Shown: piece by piece, positions 7,253 to 16,200 of the stretch | Layout: every line of letters begins with the position of its first letter | Numbering within the stretch: the first letter of the stretch is position 1 | IMG/VR virus record: IMGVR_UViG_3300027710_000069 | Coordinates: 1 to 36,667 of that record | DNA from: a virus | Strand: one strand, 5' to 3' | Length of the DNA stretch: 36,667 nucleotides | Translations under genes and position numbers: made by a program | Notes under the pieces: generated by a model | Told to the model about the DNA's origin: nothing | What the model saw: only the letters and a program-made list of their open reading frames with translations | Databases searched by the model: none

Positions 7253-8805
7253 TGGATATTTCATTTGGCAGTCTTGGTTTTACAGGCTTGAATTTAGACA
7301 TTAATCCAGCGGACTTACCTCCGCAGGTTTTTAATTATGGTCTTAATGTGGAGTTTAAGGGGTCTCATGTAGAGCCTATGGTTCAAGAGTCTTTGAAAGC
7401 GGCACATCCGCAAGCAGGGTCTTCGATCCATTTACTTGAAAGTTTTTATATTGTAGGCAATGTCTTATGCTGGCTGGCGTGTACAGAAACTAAGGCATTT
7501 ATTCTGTACATGGGTGCGTGGTACGATGTAACTCCTGTTGGATTTTTGGCTAGTAAAAAATATCAAACTACAAAAATCAATGGGTTTATCCTGTTGAATA
7601 ACGGTCGTCAAAAGCCTTTCTATGTAGATATCTATTCACCACTAACACCATTAGTCAGCTATGCTACATGGCCTGATGATTTACTCTGCGAAGTTATTAC
7701 TTCTTTAGAGGGTATTCTTATTGGATGTGGTGTTACAAATTCTTCTGGAATTTTTAATAAGCAACTTGTAATATGGTCGGATATCGCAGATCCAGGATCG
7801 TTGCCGGCTAATTTTGAATTTTCAAATCCTGCAAGTAGGGCTGGCTTTACCACGTTAGAAGGGGATGAGTTTGCCATCACAGCAGTCCCATTGGAAAATA
7901 GAATACAGCTATACAGATCGTTTTCCATTTACGACATATCATTTGTCGGAGGCAATTCTGTATTGGCATTTACTCGTCGCCAACTTCAACCCAATCTTAT
8001 TGCCAGAAATGCTGTTGCTCCGTTCCGTCGTTCTCACTTCGGCATTGGAGATGGTTATTTCTTTGAGTACAACGGCTTCGACATAAATCCTTTGGGTAAG
8101 GATGTTGTTGCAGATTATTTCTTTTCAAAGGTAAACAAAGACAGACTTGATTTGATAACTGTTGTTTATGACAGTGCTTTAGATCAAATTGTTGTTGCTT
8201 ATCCCGAAGGTACGTCTGATACTTGTAATCGAGCTTTGCTTTTAGATTTGCAAAAGAAAATCTGGAAGCATCGGGAGTTGAATACGGTAACATCTCTCGG
8301 TGTCGGTTTTTTTCCTCTAGCTTCGGATTTAATAGCTTGGCAAGACCTGCAACCAACTTGGGCTACTTGGGATGATTTGTGGGCAATAACGTATAACAGG
8401 TCTGAAAAATCCAGTCTGGTGTTTGGTTCTTCTACGGGTCTGTTTAAGATACCCAATGAAGGCTCTCCAAAAGAAATTGCAGCACAGCGTTTGTTTATTG
8501 CCTTTGATGGAAAAGACACTGAAGGATCCCCTGATATTAAAAGGGAACTTCGTAAACTTTTTAGAGAGTGCTGGCCAGAAGTCTACGGCCTTGTTAAATA
8601 CAGACTTGGCGTTGCCGAATCGACTCAAGGTACTTTTAATTGGGGTACTTGGGAGTTGTTTGATGGAAACTCCCAACAAAAAACAAGTCACATTTTAGCT
8701 GGTAAATATGTCGCCATAGAGCTTTCTAACAACATCAGTGGACAGCTTACGTGGTTCCGCTTCGGCGGGTTTACTTTAACCGCACAACCAAGAGGTCGTT
8801 ATTAA
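7252..8805 (+). CDS. Tail nozzle / stabilisation protein-like beta propeller
   Basis: 517 residues from ATG 7252 (TAATG overlap; an upstream TTG at 7228 is unnecessary). The sequence has recurrent beta blades with aromatic and Asp/Trp motifs, for example LVIWSDIADPGSLPANFEF, TTLEGDEFAITAV, GIGDGYFFEYNG and DQIVVAYPEGTSD, as in nozzle or stabilisation proteins of podoviruses (T7 gp12 and P22 gp10 class) that form the tail tube below the adaptor. Motifs of the W.D...PG type are common in these propellers. Identification is by pattern and position, not by a diagnostic motif. Confidence 0.65.
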   Translation: MDISFGSLGFTGLNLDINPADLPPQVFNYGLNVEFKGSHVEPMVQESLKAAHPQAGSSIHLLESFYIVGNVLCWLACTETKAFILYMGAWYDVTPVGFLASKKYQTTKINGFILLNNGRQKPFYVDIYSPLTPLVSYATWPDDLLCEVITSLEGILIGCGVTNSSGIFNKQLVIWSDIADPGSLPANFEFSNPASRAGFTTLEGDEFAITAVPLENRIQLYRSFSIYDISFVGGNSVLAFTRRQLQPNLIARNAVAPFRRSHFGIGDGYFFEYNGFDINPLGKDVVADYFFSKVNKDRLDLITVVYDSALDQIVVAYPEGTSDTCNRALLLDLQKKIWKHRELNTVTSLGVGFFPLASDLIAWQDLQPTWATWDDLWAITYNRSEKSSLVFGSSTGLFKIPNEGSPKEIAAQRLFIAFDGKDTEGSPDIKRELRKLFRECWPEVYGLVKYRLGVAESTQGTFNWGTWELFDGNSQQKTSHILAGKYVAIELSNNISGQLTWFRFGGFTLTAQPRGRY

Positions 8806-8960
8806 TGAGAAGCCCTCCAACGAGTACGCCTACTGAAAAGTGGGCGTTTGAAGAGTTAGAGAAATTGGAGCGGGCTTTAGCGTCCGCTTTATCTGCTCTG
8901 GAAAACGCTGAAAAGCGCATTACTGCATTAGAAGAAAAGGTTGCTCAATCAGCAACTTAG
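8805..8960 (+). CDS. Small coiled-coil protein
   Basis: 51 residues, ATG 8805 overlapping the previous stop (TAATG), AGAGG upstream. After a short Pro/Thr-rich N-terminus it is one continuous amphipathic helix (FEELEKLERALASALSALE and AEKRITALEEKVAQ) with leucine/alanine heptads, surely an oligomeric coiled coil. It sits between nozzle and fibre genes, so it may connect or trimerise tail parts. Function not known. Confidence 0.7.
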   Translation: MRSPPTSTPTEKWAFEELEKLERALASALSALENAEKRITALEEKVAQSAT

Positions 8961-8990
8961 TTTATACTCAATCTTTTTGGGAGGTGACAT

Positions 8991-10316
8991 ATGCCACTTG
9001 AGACTGCAACTCGACCTTTTGACTTAAACGTCAATAACCCTTTAGAAGGTGATCCGGCTAAAGTAGGTGCTGCACATATCCGTTTGATAAAACAAATGGT
9101 TAAATCAATAGGTCTTGGGAATCTGACTTTAGCAGAGGCTAAAGCACTGACTGCTCCTTATTGTACTATGTTTGTTTATGCCGAGCATCTATATCAGATA
9201 CAGCCAAATTATATTGGCAATACTGCGTTAGAAGATACTGGCAAGGTTATCTTTTTAAACAACGGTAACAGAGCGTATCGTATCGATAACCCAAGTTGGC
9301 TCGGTTCTTACAAGGGCACTGAAGTCAAAAAACCAGGGGACTTTACAGCGTTTCGCTATCCCGTTGTAGTTCACGTAAAACATACGAGTTCTTCTTTTAA
9401 TGACACAGCAGCTGCTGCCGCATGTCCAGGTGGTATTCCTGTGGTAGGTGATGTAGTTGCCTATCAGACATTAGGAACTGGTGTGGGTATCACCGAAGCC
9501 AAAATATGGCGTGGCGCTGGGATGGGATGGGTTCGTGTAGATGTCGAATCAAACGGGGATTTGTTTGTTTTTGGTTTATTGTCTACATTGAGAATTTCAG
9601 CCCCTACGTCAGTTATCACGCAGATGCGTGGTCATAAGTTGGAGCTTGTCGGTACGACTAATATGGAAATTAGAAATCCTGATGGGTTCGGTCCTGACTC
9701 TCTTTATTACTGGTTTGGCAAAAAGGCCGGTCTTGTTGATGGCAATGGTGAAATCTCCTACGATTTACTGACAAAAACAAATGCGTTTAAATGGGGACAG
9801 GTAGGCGCTACTGGTGCTGTTGAAGGCGGTGGTGGTGTCAATCCAGGACTTCCTGGCAACCCGACAACTGGTGGTGCTGTTGTAGCAAACCTCGGCATGG
9901 CCTCTGTTTACAGGTCTAATGTAGTCGCCTACAACGGTGTCACAGCAGAAGCTATTGTACAAATCTCTCTGAGAACTGATGGTACTTTTGCCATTCTTGT
10001 TGAAGGCGATGTTACAGGATTCCCGTTATCCGGAAACTGGGTCACAACTCCAGCTGCCAATGTCGGCCCTCTGTATGAGTACAAAGTAGAGCAGCAGTCA
10101 GGTGACAATATAGCATCTGGTCAGGTGCTTGCATTTACACCGATTTCTGTAAATAAAAATATCTTCCAATTAGCAACTTCATCAAGTTCGACAGCAGTCT
10201 TTAAAGAGACTGTCTTCAAGTTGACTATACGTGAGATTGCAACACCTGCAAATGTCGTTGCGTTTAATATGACGATATCTGCAAGAGCTCAATCATTCAC
10301 AGGCTCCGAGCCTTAA
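8991..10316 (+). CDS. Tail fibre / spike protein
   Basis: 441 residues, with a very strong ribosome binding site GGGAGGTGA before ATG 8991. The N-terminal segment NNPLEGDPAKVGAAHIRLIKQMVK (positions about 15-38; key residues D, A, H, R, I, K) is like the virion-attachment part of several phage fibres (pattern AxHIRxIK). Residues about 100-260 are beta-rich, a Gly/Pro collagen-like linker (GAVEGGGGVNPGLPGNP) follows at about 275-295, and the C-terminal about 140 residues form a beta domain probably exposed for receptor contact. No hydrolase motif is seen. Confidence 0.7.
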   Translation: MPLETATRPFDLNVNNPLEGDPAKVGAAHIRLIKQMVKSIGLGNLTLAEAKALTAPYCTMFVYAEHLYQIQPNYIGNTALEDTGKVIFLNNGNRAYRIDNPSWLGSYKGTEVKKPGDFTAFRYPVVVHVKHTSSSFNDTAAAAACPGGIPVVGDVVAYQTLGTGVGITEAKIWRGAGMGWVRVDVESNGDLFVFGLLSTLRISAPTSVITQMRGHKLELVGTTNMEIRNPDGFGPDSLYYWFGKKAGLVDGNGEISYDLLTKTNAFKWGQVGATGAVEGGGGVNPGLPGNPTTGGAVVANLGMASVYRSNVVAYNGVTAEAIVQISLRTDGTFAILVEGDVTGFPLSGNWVTTPAANVGPLYEYKVEQQSGDNIASGQVLAFTPISVNKNIFQLATSSSSTAVFKETVFKLTIREIATPANVVAFNMTISARAQSFTGSEP

Positions 10317-10324
10317 GGATTTCT

Positions 10325-10642
10325 ATGTTAGATAGACACGCTTTATGGTTTCTCATTATAGGAATCTTAGCAATGATTGCTCGGATTTTTATTACAGCAG
10401 AACGTCTCGTTATGTACGGTATTTTGCGTACAATATCGACTGGCGCTTTTATTGGTGTGATTGTGGGGCTTGGGCTTCTAAACAACACATCCTTAGAGTT
10501 GTGGCAAAAGTACGCTCTTTTAGGTATAGCGGTAGCTTTGTCGGAAGATTTGATGCTGGCTCTTGTCACGTTTGGTAAAACCTTTAAGGACGACCCTCGT
10601 GGTTTTATTGAATATTTTCTGAGAAAACGTGATGACAAATGA
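10325..10642 (+). CDS. Holin-like membrane protein
   Basis: 105 residues with three likely membrane segments (about 7-25, 33-54 and 63-83) and a basic charged C-terminus (FLRKRDDK). Size, topology and the tail rich in Lys/Arg/Asp fit a class I-type or LydA-like phage holin, which forms inner-membrane holes at lysis. AAGGAT precedes ATG 10325. The gene is 8 kb from the endolysin, which is unusual but known in podoviruses. A non-lytic membrane protein is the alternative. Confidence 0.6.
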   Translation: MLDRHALWFLIIGILAMIARIFITAERLVMYGILRTISTGAFIGVIVGLGLLNNTSLELWQKYALLGIAVALSEDLMLALVTFGKTFKDDPRGFIEYFLRKRDDK

Positions 10643-11003
10643 ACTCGAAATAATCGAGGCACTTAAAAAAGCTCACTCCTATTCAGGGAGTGAGTTTTCT
10701 TTTGAGTCCATTATGGCTCGGCTTGCCTCTAACGATGCTTTACTTATTTCAGTTGATGGATTGCACTCTGTAATTGTTATCAATCAATATGAAACATATC
10801 GAGCTTGCTGTGTCCAACTTGCTGGTGGTACACTAACTTTTGACAACCTTGAAAAAGGACAAGCTCTGATAGAACGCTTTGCACGAGACTCTGATTGTCA
10901 AGTAGTAGAGGTTTATGGTCGTTCTGGATGGGCTAAATTACTTGTACCATTAGGCTACGAACAAGCGTATGTCGTAATGAAAAAGAAACTGGAGGCTTTA
11001 TGA
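10632..11003 (+). CDS. GNAT-fold-like small protein
   Basis: 123 residues from ATG 10632, which overlaps the holin-like gene by 11 bases. The C-terminal pattern VVEVYGRSGWAKLLVPLGYEQ...VVMKKKL is like a family of small phage proteins with a reduced acetyltransferase (GNAT) fold, often coded near internal virion proteins. The acetyl-CoA loop (Q/RxxGxG/A) is not clear, so enzymatic activity is doubtful. It overlaps the next gene as ATGA. A virion-assembly role is inference. Confidence 0.6.
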   Translation: MTNELEIIEALKKAHSYSGSEFSFESIMARLASNDALLISVDGLHSVIVINQYETYRACCVQLAGGTLTFDNLEKGQALIERFARDSDCQVVEVYGRSGWAKLLVPLGYEQAYVVMKKKLEAL

Positions 11004-11869
11004 GCGGTGGTGGCGGGTCTAAAGAGACTACTAATACGCAGAACAAAACAGAAATCCCAGAGTACATGAAACAGTACATGACGGGAGCTCTTACGGATGC
11101 TGGTAAAATCTATGCTAATGGCGGGTTTGCGCCTAAAATGACACGTTCTGCTGAGACTTTAAAATCCAATCAAATGGCTTTGGATTTGTCAGATTATCTA
11201 CAAGGTACAGCGCTCCCGGGTTATGAAAAATCTATTAATGATTTGCGTAATAAGAGTATTGTAAACTCTGATGTTACTCGTAATGCCATAGATGCAGCAG
11301 CACGTCCTGTAATGAACAACTTAGCTCGTTATGCGATTCCCTCTACACAAGACGCAGCAGTTAGTGCCGGTCAACGAGGTTCTTCCAGACAAGGGATCGC
11401 AGAAGGTCTTGCGCGGTCTGATGCTAATAATCAAATTTTAGACGTGGGTGCTCGTATCAGCCAAGCAGCTATGGGCGAAGAACTTACCAATCAACGATTG
11501 GCTACTCAGTTGATGCCTCAATTGTTGCAGATGTTCTCACTCCCAGCTCAGCTAGTGCAGGGTGTTGGTCAGTCTAATGACCAATTCCAAATGCAACAAG
11601 ACAGCGCTGCCGGTAACAACTTAATGCAATATGCACAGCTTTTAAAGTTGTTTACTCCACAGATGGACACCATGCAAAACTCTGTTAAAGAGACTAAACC
11701 TACTGGCGGTATGGCAGGTCTCGGAGGGATTATGGGGGGTCTTGGTGGTCTTGGACAAATGATGGGTAACCTGGCTCCGATTGCATCTATGATTCCAGGC
11801 TGGGGTACTGCAATTGGAGCTGGTTTATCTTTAGGAAGTCAAGCGCTCGGCGGCGGCAAAAAGGGGTAA
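11000..11869 (+). CDS. Internal virion (ejection) protein 1
   Basis: 289 residues; GGAGG before ATG 11000, which overlaps the previous stop. Starts with a Gly/Ser tail (MSGGGGSKETT), has a long helical Gln/Asn/Ala-rich body, and ends in a Gly/Met-rich hydrophobic region (GGMAGLGGIMGGLGGLGQMM, then a membrane-like SMIPGWGTAIGAGLSLGS). Such proteins lie inside the podovirus head and are ejected to help carry DNA through the envelope. The hydrophobic C-terminus could insert in a membrane. Called from composition, order and the two larger proteins after it. Confidence 0.65.
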   Translation: MSGGGGSKETTNTQNKTEIPEYMKQYMTGALTDAGKIYANGGFAPKMTRSAETLKSNQMALDLSDYLQGTALPGYEKSINDLRNKSIVNSDVTRNAIDAAARPVMNNLARYAIPSTQDAAVSAGQRGSSRQGIAEGLARSDANNQILDVGARISQAAMGEELTNQRLATQLMPQLLQMFSLPAQLVQGVGQSNDQFQMQQDSAAGNNLMQYAQLLKLFTPQMDTMQNSVKETKPTGGMAGLGGIMGGLGGLGQMMGNLAPIASMIPGWGTAIGAGLSLGSQALGGGKKG

Positions 11870-11872
11870 GAT

Positions 11873-13264
11873 ATGGAATGGTTAGCAGAAGCTTTACAAC
11901 GGCAGCAAGGTCGTCGAGATGAATACCTCCGTAAACGTCAGCTTAACGAAATGGCTGCTGCTGGGGAAATTGCTTTAGACGATCCACGTATGGCGGGTAT
12001 TAATCCTGGACTTGACGCGTTTCTTGCTCAAGCAAATCCAGTAGACCCTGCTCAAATTATGCACCAAGTGCAGGGTTTAGAGCAAAGACATCCGGCAGAC
12101 ATTGCTCAAGCATTAATGTCACAACAAGCGTTAGCACAACGTCAAAGTGGCGCAGCTCAAATGCCGCCATCGCCGACAGGTAATCAACAGTTTCCACCTA
12201 CACCGGAAACTTTATTACAAGAAGTCGCGCAAGCACAAACTCAGGTTCAACAACCAGCAGCAGCGCCTGTTGCTCAACAAGCATCCCAACCAATGCAATC
12301 CAGCCAAAGTATTATTGCTGAGTTGGAAAGAGCTGCTCGTCCAATGCCAGAGGCTCTTCCGGCAGAATATGTTACGACACTTGCAAAGGTATTAGGCAAT
12401 GAACAAATTAACCAACCAGTACAATCGTCGCAAATCGGACAACCCGGAACTCCAAGCCAGTCTGGAAAAGCAACTCCAGAGAATACGTTCCTTGGTGTGC
12501 TTAGTGATCCTAGCATATCTCGCTTTTTACTTGGGATGGGATCAGCATTAAGTCAAGGGGTTCCGTTTGGGGCTGCTGTCAAAGCTGGTGTTGACGAACG
12601 TGACCGCGATGCCGCTAACAGAGCGGATGCTCCTTATCGCCAGAAAAAACGTGAAATAGACTTAAACAAGACAGTGGCAGACACTGTTAAAACAATCGCA
12701 GAAGCTGGTCAGGCAGAGCAACTTGGTTACAAAGCTAAAGCTGATGCAGGAAAGTCTAGAGCTGAGGCTGGTAAGATTAATGTAGAAACTCCGCTAACAG
12801 GTTATAATGCACAAACGGATCGTATTAAAGCACAAGCAGCACAACTGTCCGCACAAGCTGCTTATAAGCAATCCGAAGCAGCTATTAAAAATGCGTTTAG
12901 TAATGCTGGTGGTAAAGACAATGTAATGACAGACAAAGAGCGTATGTCATTAACTGCATCTACATTAGAGGCTGTTAATGAAAATATAATCTTAAAGAAC
13001 CAGTTACAAGAACAAGGCATTGATGCTTTAGAGTTTGTGACTTATTCTGCGAACACTGCTGCTAAGAACCCTGAGAACTTGCGATACCTGCCGCTTGATC
13101 CTTCAAAAGGCGCAAGTCTGCAACAAGAGTTCCAACGGTTACGTGCTTTGCCTGATACACCAGAGACACAGGCGGAAGTAAAAGCCTTTGAAGATCGGCT
13201 GACACGGTATAAACTTGTTTACGGGAAGGAGGCACTTACGCCTTTATTCAGATCACAACAATAG
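11873..13264 (+). CDS. Internal virion (ejection) protein 2
   Basis: 463 residues, two bases after the previous stop region, with AAGGGG upstream. Very rich in Gln and Ala: a Gln/Pro-rich stretch at about 90-165 and a long helical region at about 225-330 (repeats of KAKADAGKSRAEAGK type), with no transmembrane segment apart from a weak one near 213-225. Composition matches soluble ejection proteins such as the middle member of T7 gp14/15/16-type sets. No enzyme motif. It precedes the giant protein with an eight-base gap. Confidence 0.65.
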   Translation: MEWLAEALQRQQGRRDEYLRKRQLNEMAAAGEIALDDPRMAGINPGLDAFLAQANPVDPAQIMHQVQGLEQRHPADIAQALMSQQALAQRQSGAAQMPPSPTGNQQFPPTPETLLQEVAQAQTQVQQPAAAPVAQQASQPMQSSQSIIAELERAARPMPEALPAEYVTTLAKVLGNEQINQPVQSSQIGQPGTPSQSGKATPENTFLGVLSDPSISRFLLGMGSALSQGVPFGAAVKAGVDERDRDAANRADAPYRQKKREIDLNKTVADTVKTIAEAGQAEQLGYKAKADAGKSRAEAGKINVETPLTGYNAQTDRIKAQAAQLSAQAAYKQSEAAIKNAFSNAGGKDNVMTDKERMSLTASTLEAVNENIILKNQLQEQGIDALEFVTYSANTAAKNPENLRYLPLDPSKGASLQQEFQRLRALPDTPETQAEVKAFEDRLTRYKLVYGKEALTPLFRSQQ

Positions 13265-13272
13265 GACATAGC

Positions 13273-16200
13273 ATGGCCACAATCAATATTGACGCTATAC
13301 TTGGCGAGGAACCGTCTGCTGTAATGCAAACAACCAGCCAAGTGCAAGCCCCTCAATCTAATGATGACTTTTTAAATGAAGTGTGGCAGGGACAAAGACC
13401 AGGTACGCCTGGTCTAGCCGCTCCTGCAACCAGCACATCTCCAGTAGTTATTTCAATTGACAACCGCAGTTCTTTTGAAGTCGGAACTGATGCAGGTATG
13501 CGTGGTATTAAACAAATTGAAAGTAACATCTATTCTGCTTTCGGGGCTTTCGATAAAGCTCAGGAAATTGAAGCAGACATTGCTGCCAATTACGCGCCTG
13601 CCAACCCAGACATCACAGCTGATAACGCAAGCATAGCTGGATTTGCAGGTGAAGCGATTGCATCAAACGTCCCAAACTTAGCGGCTGGTGTAGCTCTTGC
13701 TTCCATCCCCGTTGTAGGTTGGGGATTGGCTGGTGCGTATTTCTTCACCCAGCTCTATGGAGAATCTCGTAAAAACATTCTCGATGAAACAGGCACTGAC
13801 AACCCACTCGCCGCTATCGGACCTGCTTCTATCAACACATTGATGGAAATGAACCCTGTCTTAAAAGTTGCCAATAAGTTAGGCCTCGGTTCTGCTGCTA
13901 AAAAATCAATAGCAGATGTGGCTAAAGAAGCATCTGAAAAAGGCGTACTTACGCGGACTAAAGATGCTCTTAAATTCGCAGGAGAGATTGGGGTAAAAGA
14001 AGGTGCCATTGAAGTCGCACAGCAAATGTCAAATCTGGCTACAGTTCGTGTGCTTCAAAATGAAGCTATTATCCAATCGTTAGACAAGCAAGAAGTTAAC
14101 GAAGCTATTAATAACTTTGCCGGTGGTATGTTTGGCGGAGCTGTCTTAGGCGGTGCTGCCCAAACCTACGCCGATATATCTGTCGATAAAAAAGCTGTAA
14201 AACAAGTCGAAGAAATCGAAAGACAAATTCAGTTTCATGACGATTTGATTAACAAAGTCGTAGCTATGAAAGAACAAGCTACACCATCAAACCGCATAGC
14301 TGAGGGCTTAGCGGCTGCAACTATAAAGCCGGATACCAGCACTACAACGCCAAGCCAAGCGCAGCCTACCACTAGCAGCGACCCAATAACTGCTATGCAG
14401 GATAACGCGGATATTGCGGATAAAGAAAAAGCACCTGCCCAATCTTTAAAGCAAGAAGCATTGGACATTAATACGCCAATTGCAGAGACTGTAGTTGCCT
14501 TACCACAGGAGCAACAAGATGTATTTCTCAACGGACTACGTCAGCAGCGTTATGCCTTAGAGCAGCGTCTTAATTTCATAGACAAAACTTTAACCTCAAT
14601 CGGAGAATCTGCTACCCCATTAACTGGCGGCTCTATGATCCCTTTAGTTGAGGAACAAAATCTACAAGTTTTAACCGGAGAGCTCCAAGCCCCTGCTTTA
14701 CTAAACTTAGCCAATCCTGATATGAAACAGTACGTCAGAGACCCTGACGGTGTTGTGACATCTAAGTCACCAACCCTTGGTGTATCAGGCACCTCCGTTG
14801 TATCTTCTGTTGATTTAAATCAGAGTTTTGTTGGTGGGCATTCAACCTTTTTTGATATCGTTGACCAGTTTAACTCAATTGTAAAAGACTTGGGTATGGA
14901 TATAAACCCTACAACAAAGTCCCCGATGAAATTCGTTATCGAAGTCAACAATGAAAAAGACTCACAAGCAGCTGTCCAGGACACTAATACCTATGTAATG
15001 CGCCTTGGTACAAATGGTGCAATGACTATGCAGAATGCGACCGAAACTTTGTTGCACGAACTGGGTCATTTGATGAAAATAAACATCCTGGCATCCGCTC
15101 CAAAAGAAGTCTACCAAGCAATTAATGCGTCTTGGCAAGACCGTTTAATGTCAGTGAAATATCGTGACGCTTTTGTCAACCAGAACAAACCGACAGACCG
15201 TCGCAAAGTACCTCACTCAAAAATTAATGCACGTGATTTTAATTCGGAAATTTATGACACATCGTTACCGGAATACGCTGCCGAACAGTTCTATAGAGCT
15301 CTTGTCAACAAGGTTGGCAAAGGCGACTTCAACATGCGAAAACAAGCGCCGTCTATGTTTGCAAATTTTCTTAAAAGATTCAGAAGATTATTTGCTCAAA
15401 GCAAATCTATGCAATCAAAGTTTGCGCCCACAAATTACAAGCAAGAAACTTTTGACAGATTTGTAGAACGCATGACTCTTACACGTCAGATTGCTGAGCT
15501 CAAAGCTAAAGAGCAACAAGCAACTTACGACAAGAAAGCTGCCGCAGAAGTTATGGGCGAAACTCGCACAGCAGATCTCCCTAAATCAGACTTAGAAAAA
15601 GTAAGTCTGTTTATGCGTAAGATGGGTGTATCGGAAGAGAACGCAGATCGTTTTGATGAGATGGTAAATCTCAACATGGGATTTCTTGGCGAAGGCACTC
15701 TTGGGGCTTCGATGAAAGGAGTCATGACTCCTATTCAAATTGCGGAGCAAGCTGACAAACGTGGCTTTAACCTCCCGTATCAATATATGGAAATTGTTCA
15801 AGCGTTTCAACAGACTAAAATGAAGATAGTTGAAGCCGCCGATACTGTCATGAAAAGTTGGCAATCAGAAAGCCAACATGCCCGTGACGTATCTCGTATG
15901 TTATTTGTAGCGAGTACAGCCAGTGATCAAAAAGGACGTCGATTAACTGCTGAAGAATTAGAAGTCATTAAAAATGATTTAAAGATTTCTGATCTTGCAT
16001 TTGCATCCTGGCAACAGACTGATGAATCCCTCCGTTTAGTCCTAGACCCTATGGAAGCAACATCTATTTACGAAGTTGCAAGAGCCAATATTCCGAACAG
16101 AGCAAAGGCCAAGGAATTCAGGGACAGGTACATGGAAGCTACCTCCGAAGGCGAACGCATGGATCTTGTCGAAGAATACACTGGGGAGTCAGCAATCAAT

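Noticed and set aside
7997-8691. Long open frames antisense to the nozzle gene
   Set aside because: They overlap each other and a clear + strand gene, lack ribosome binding sites and have unlikely composition.
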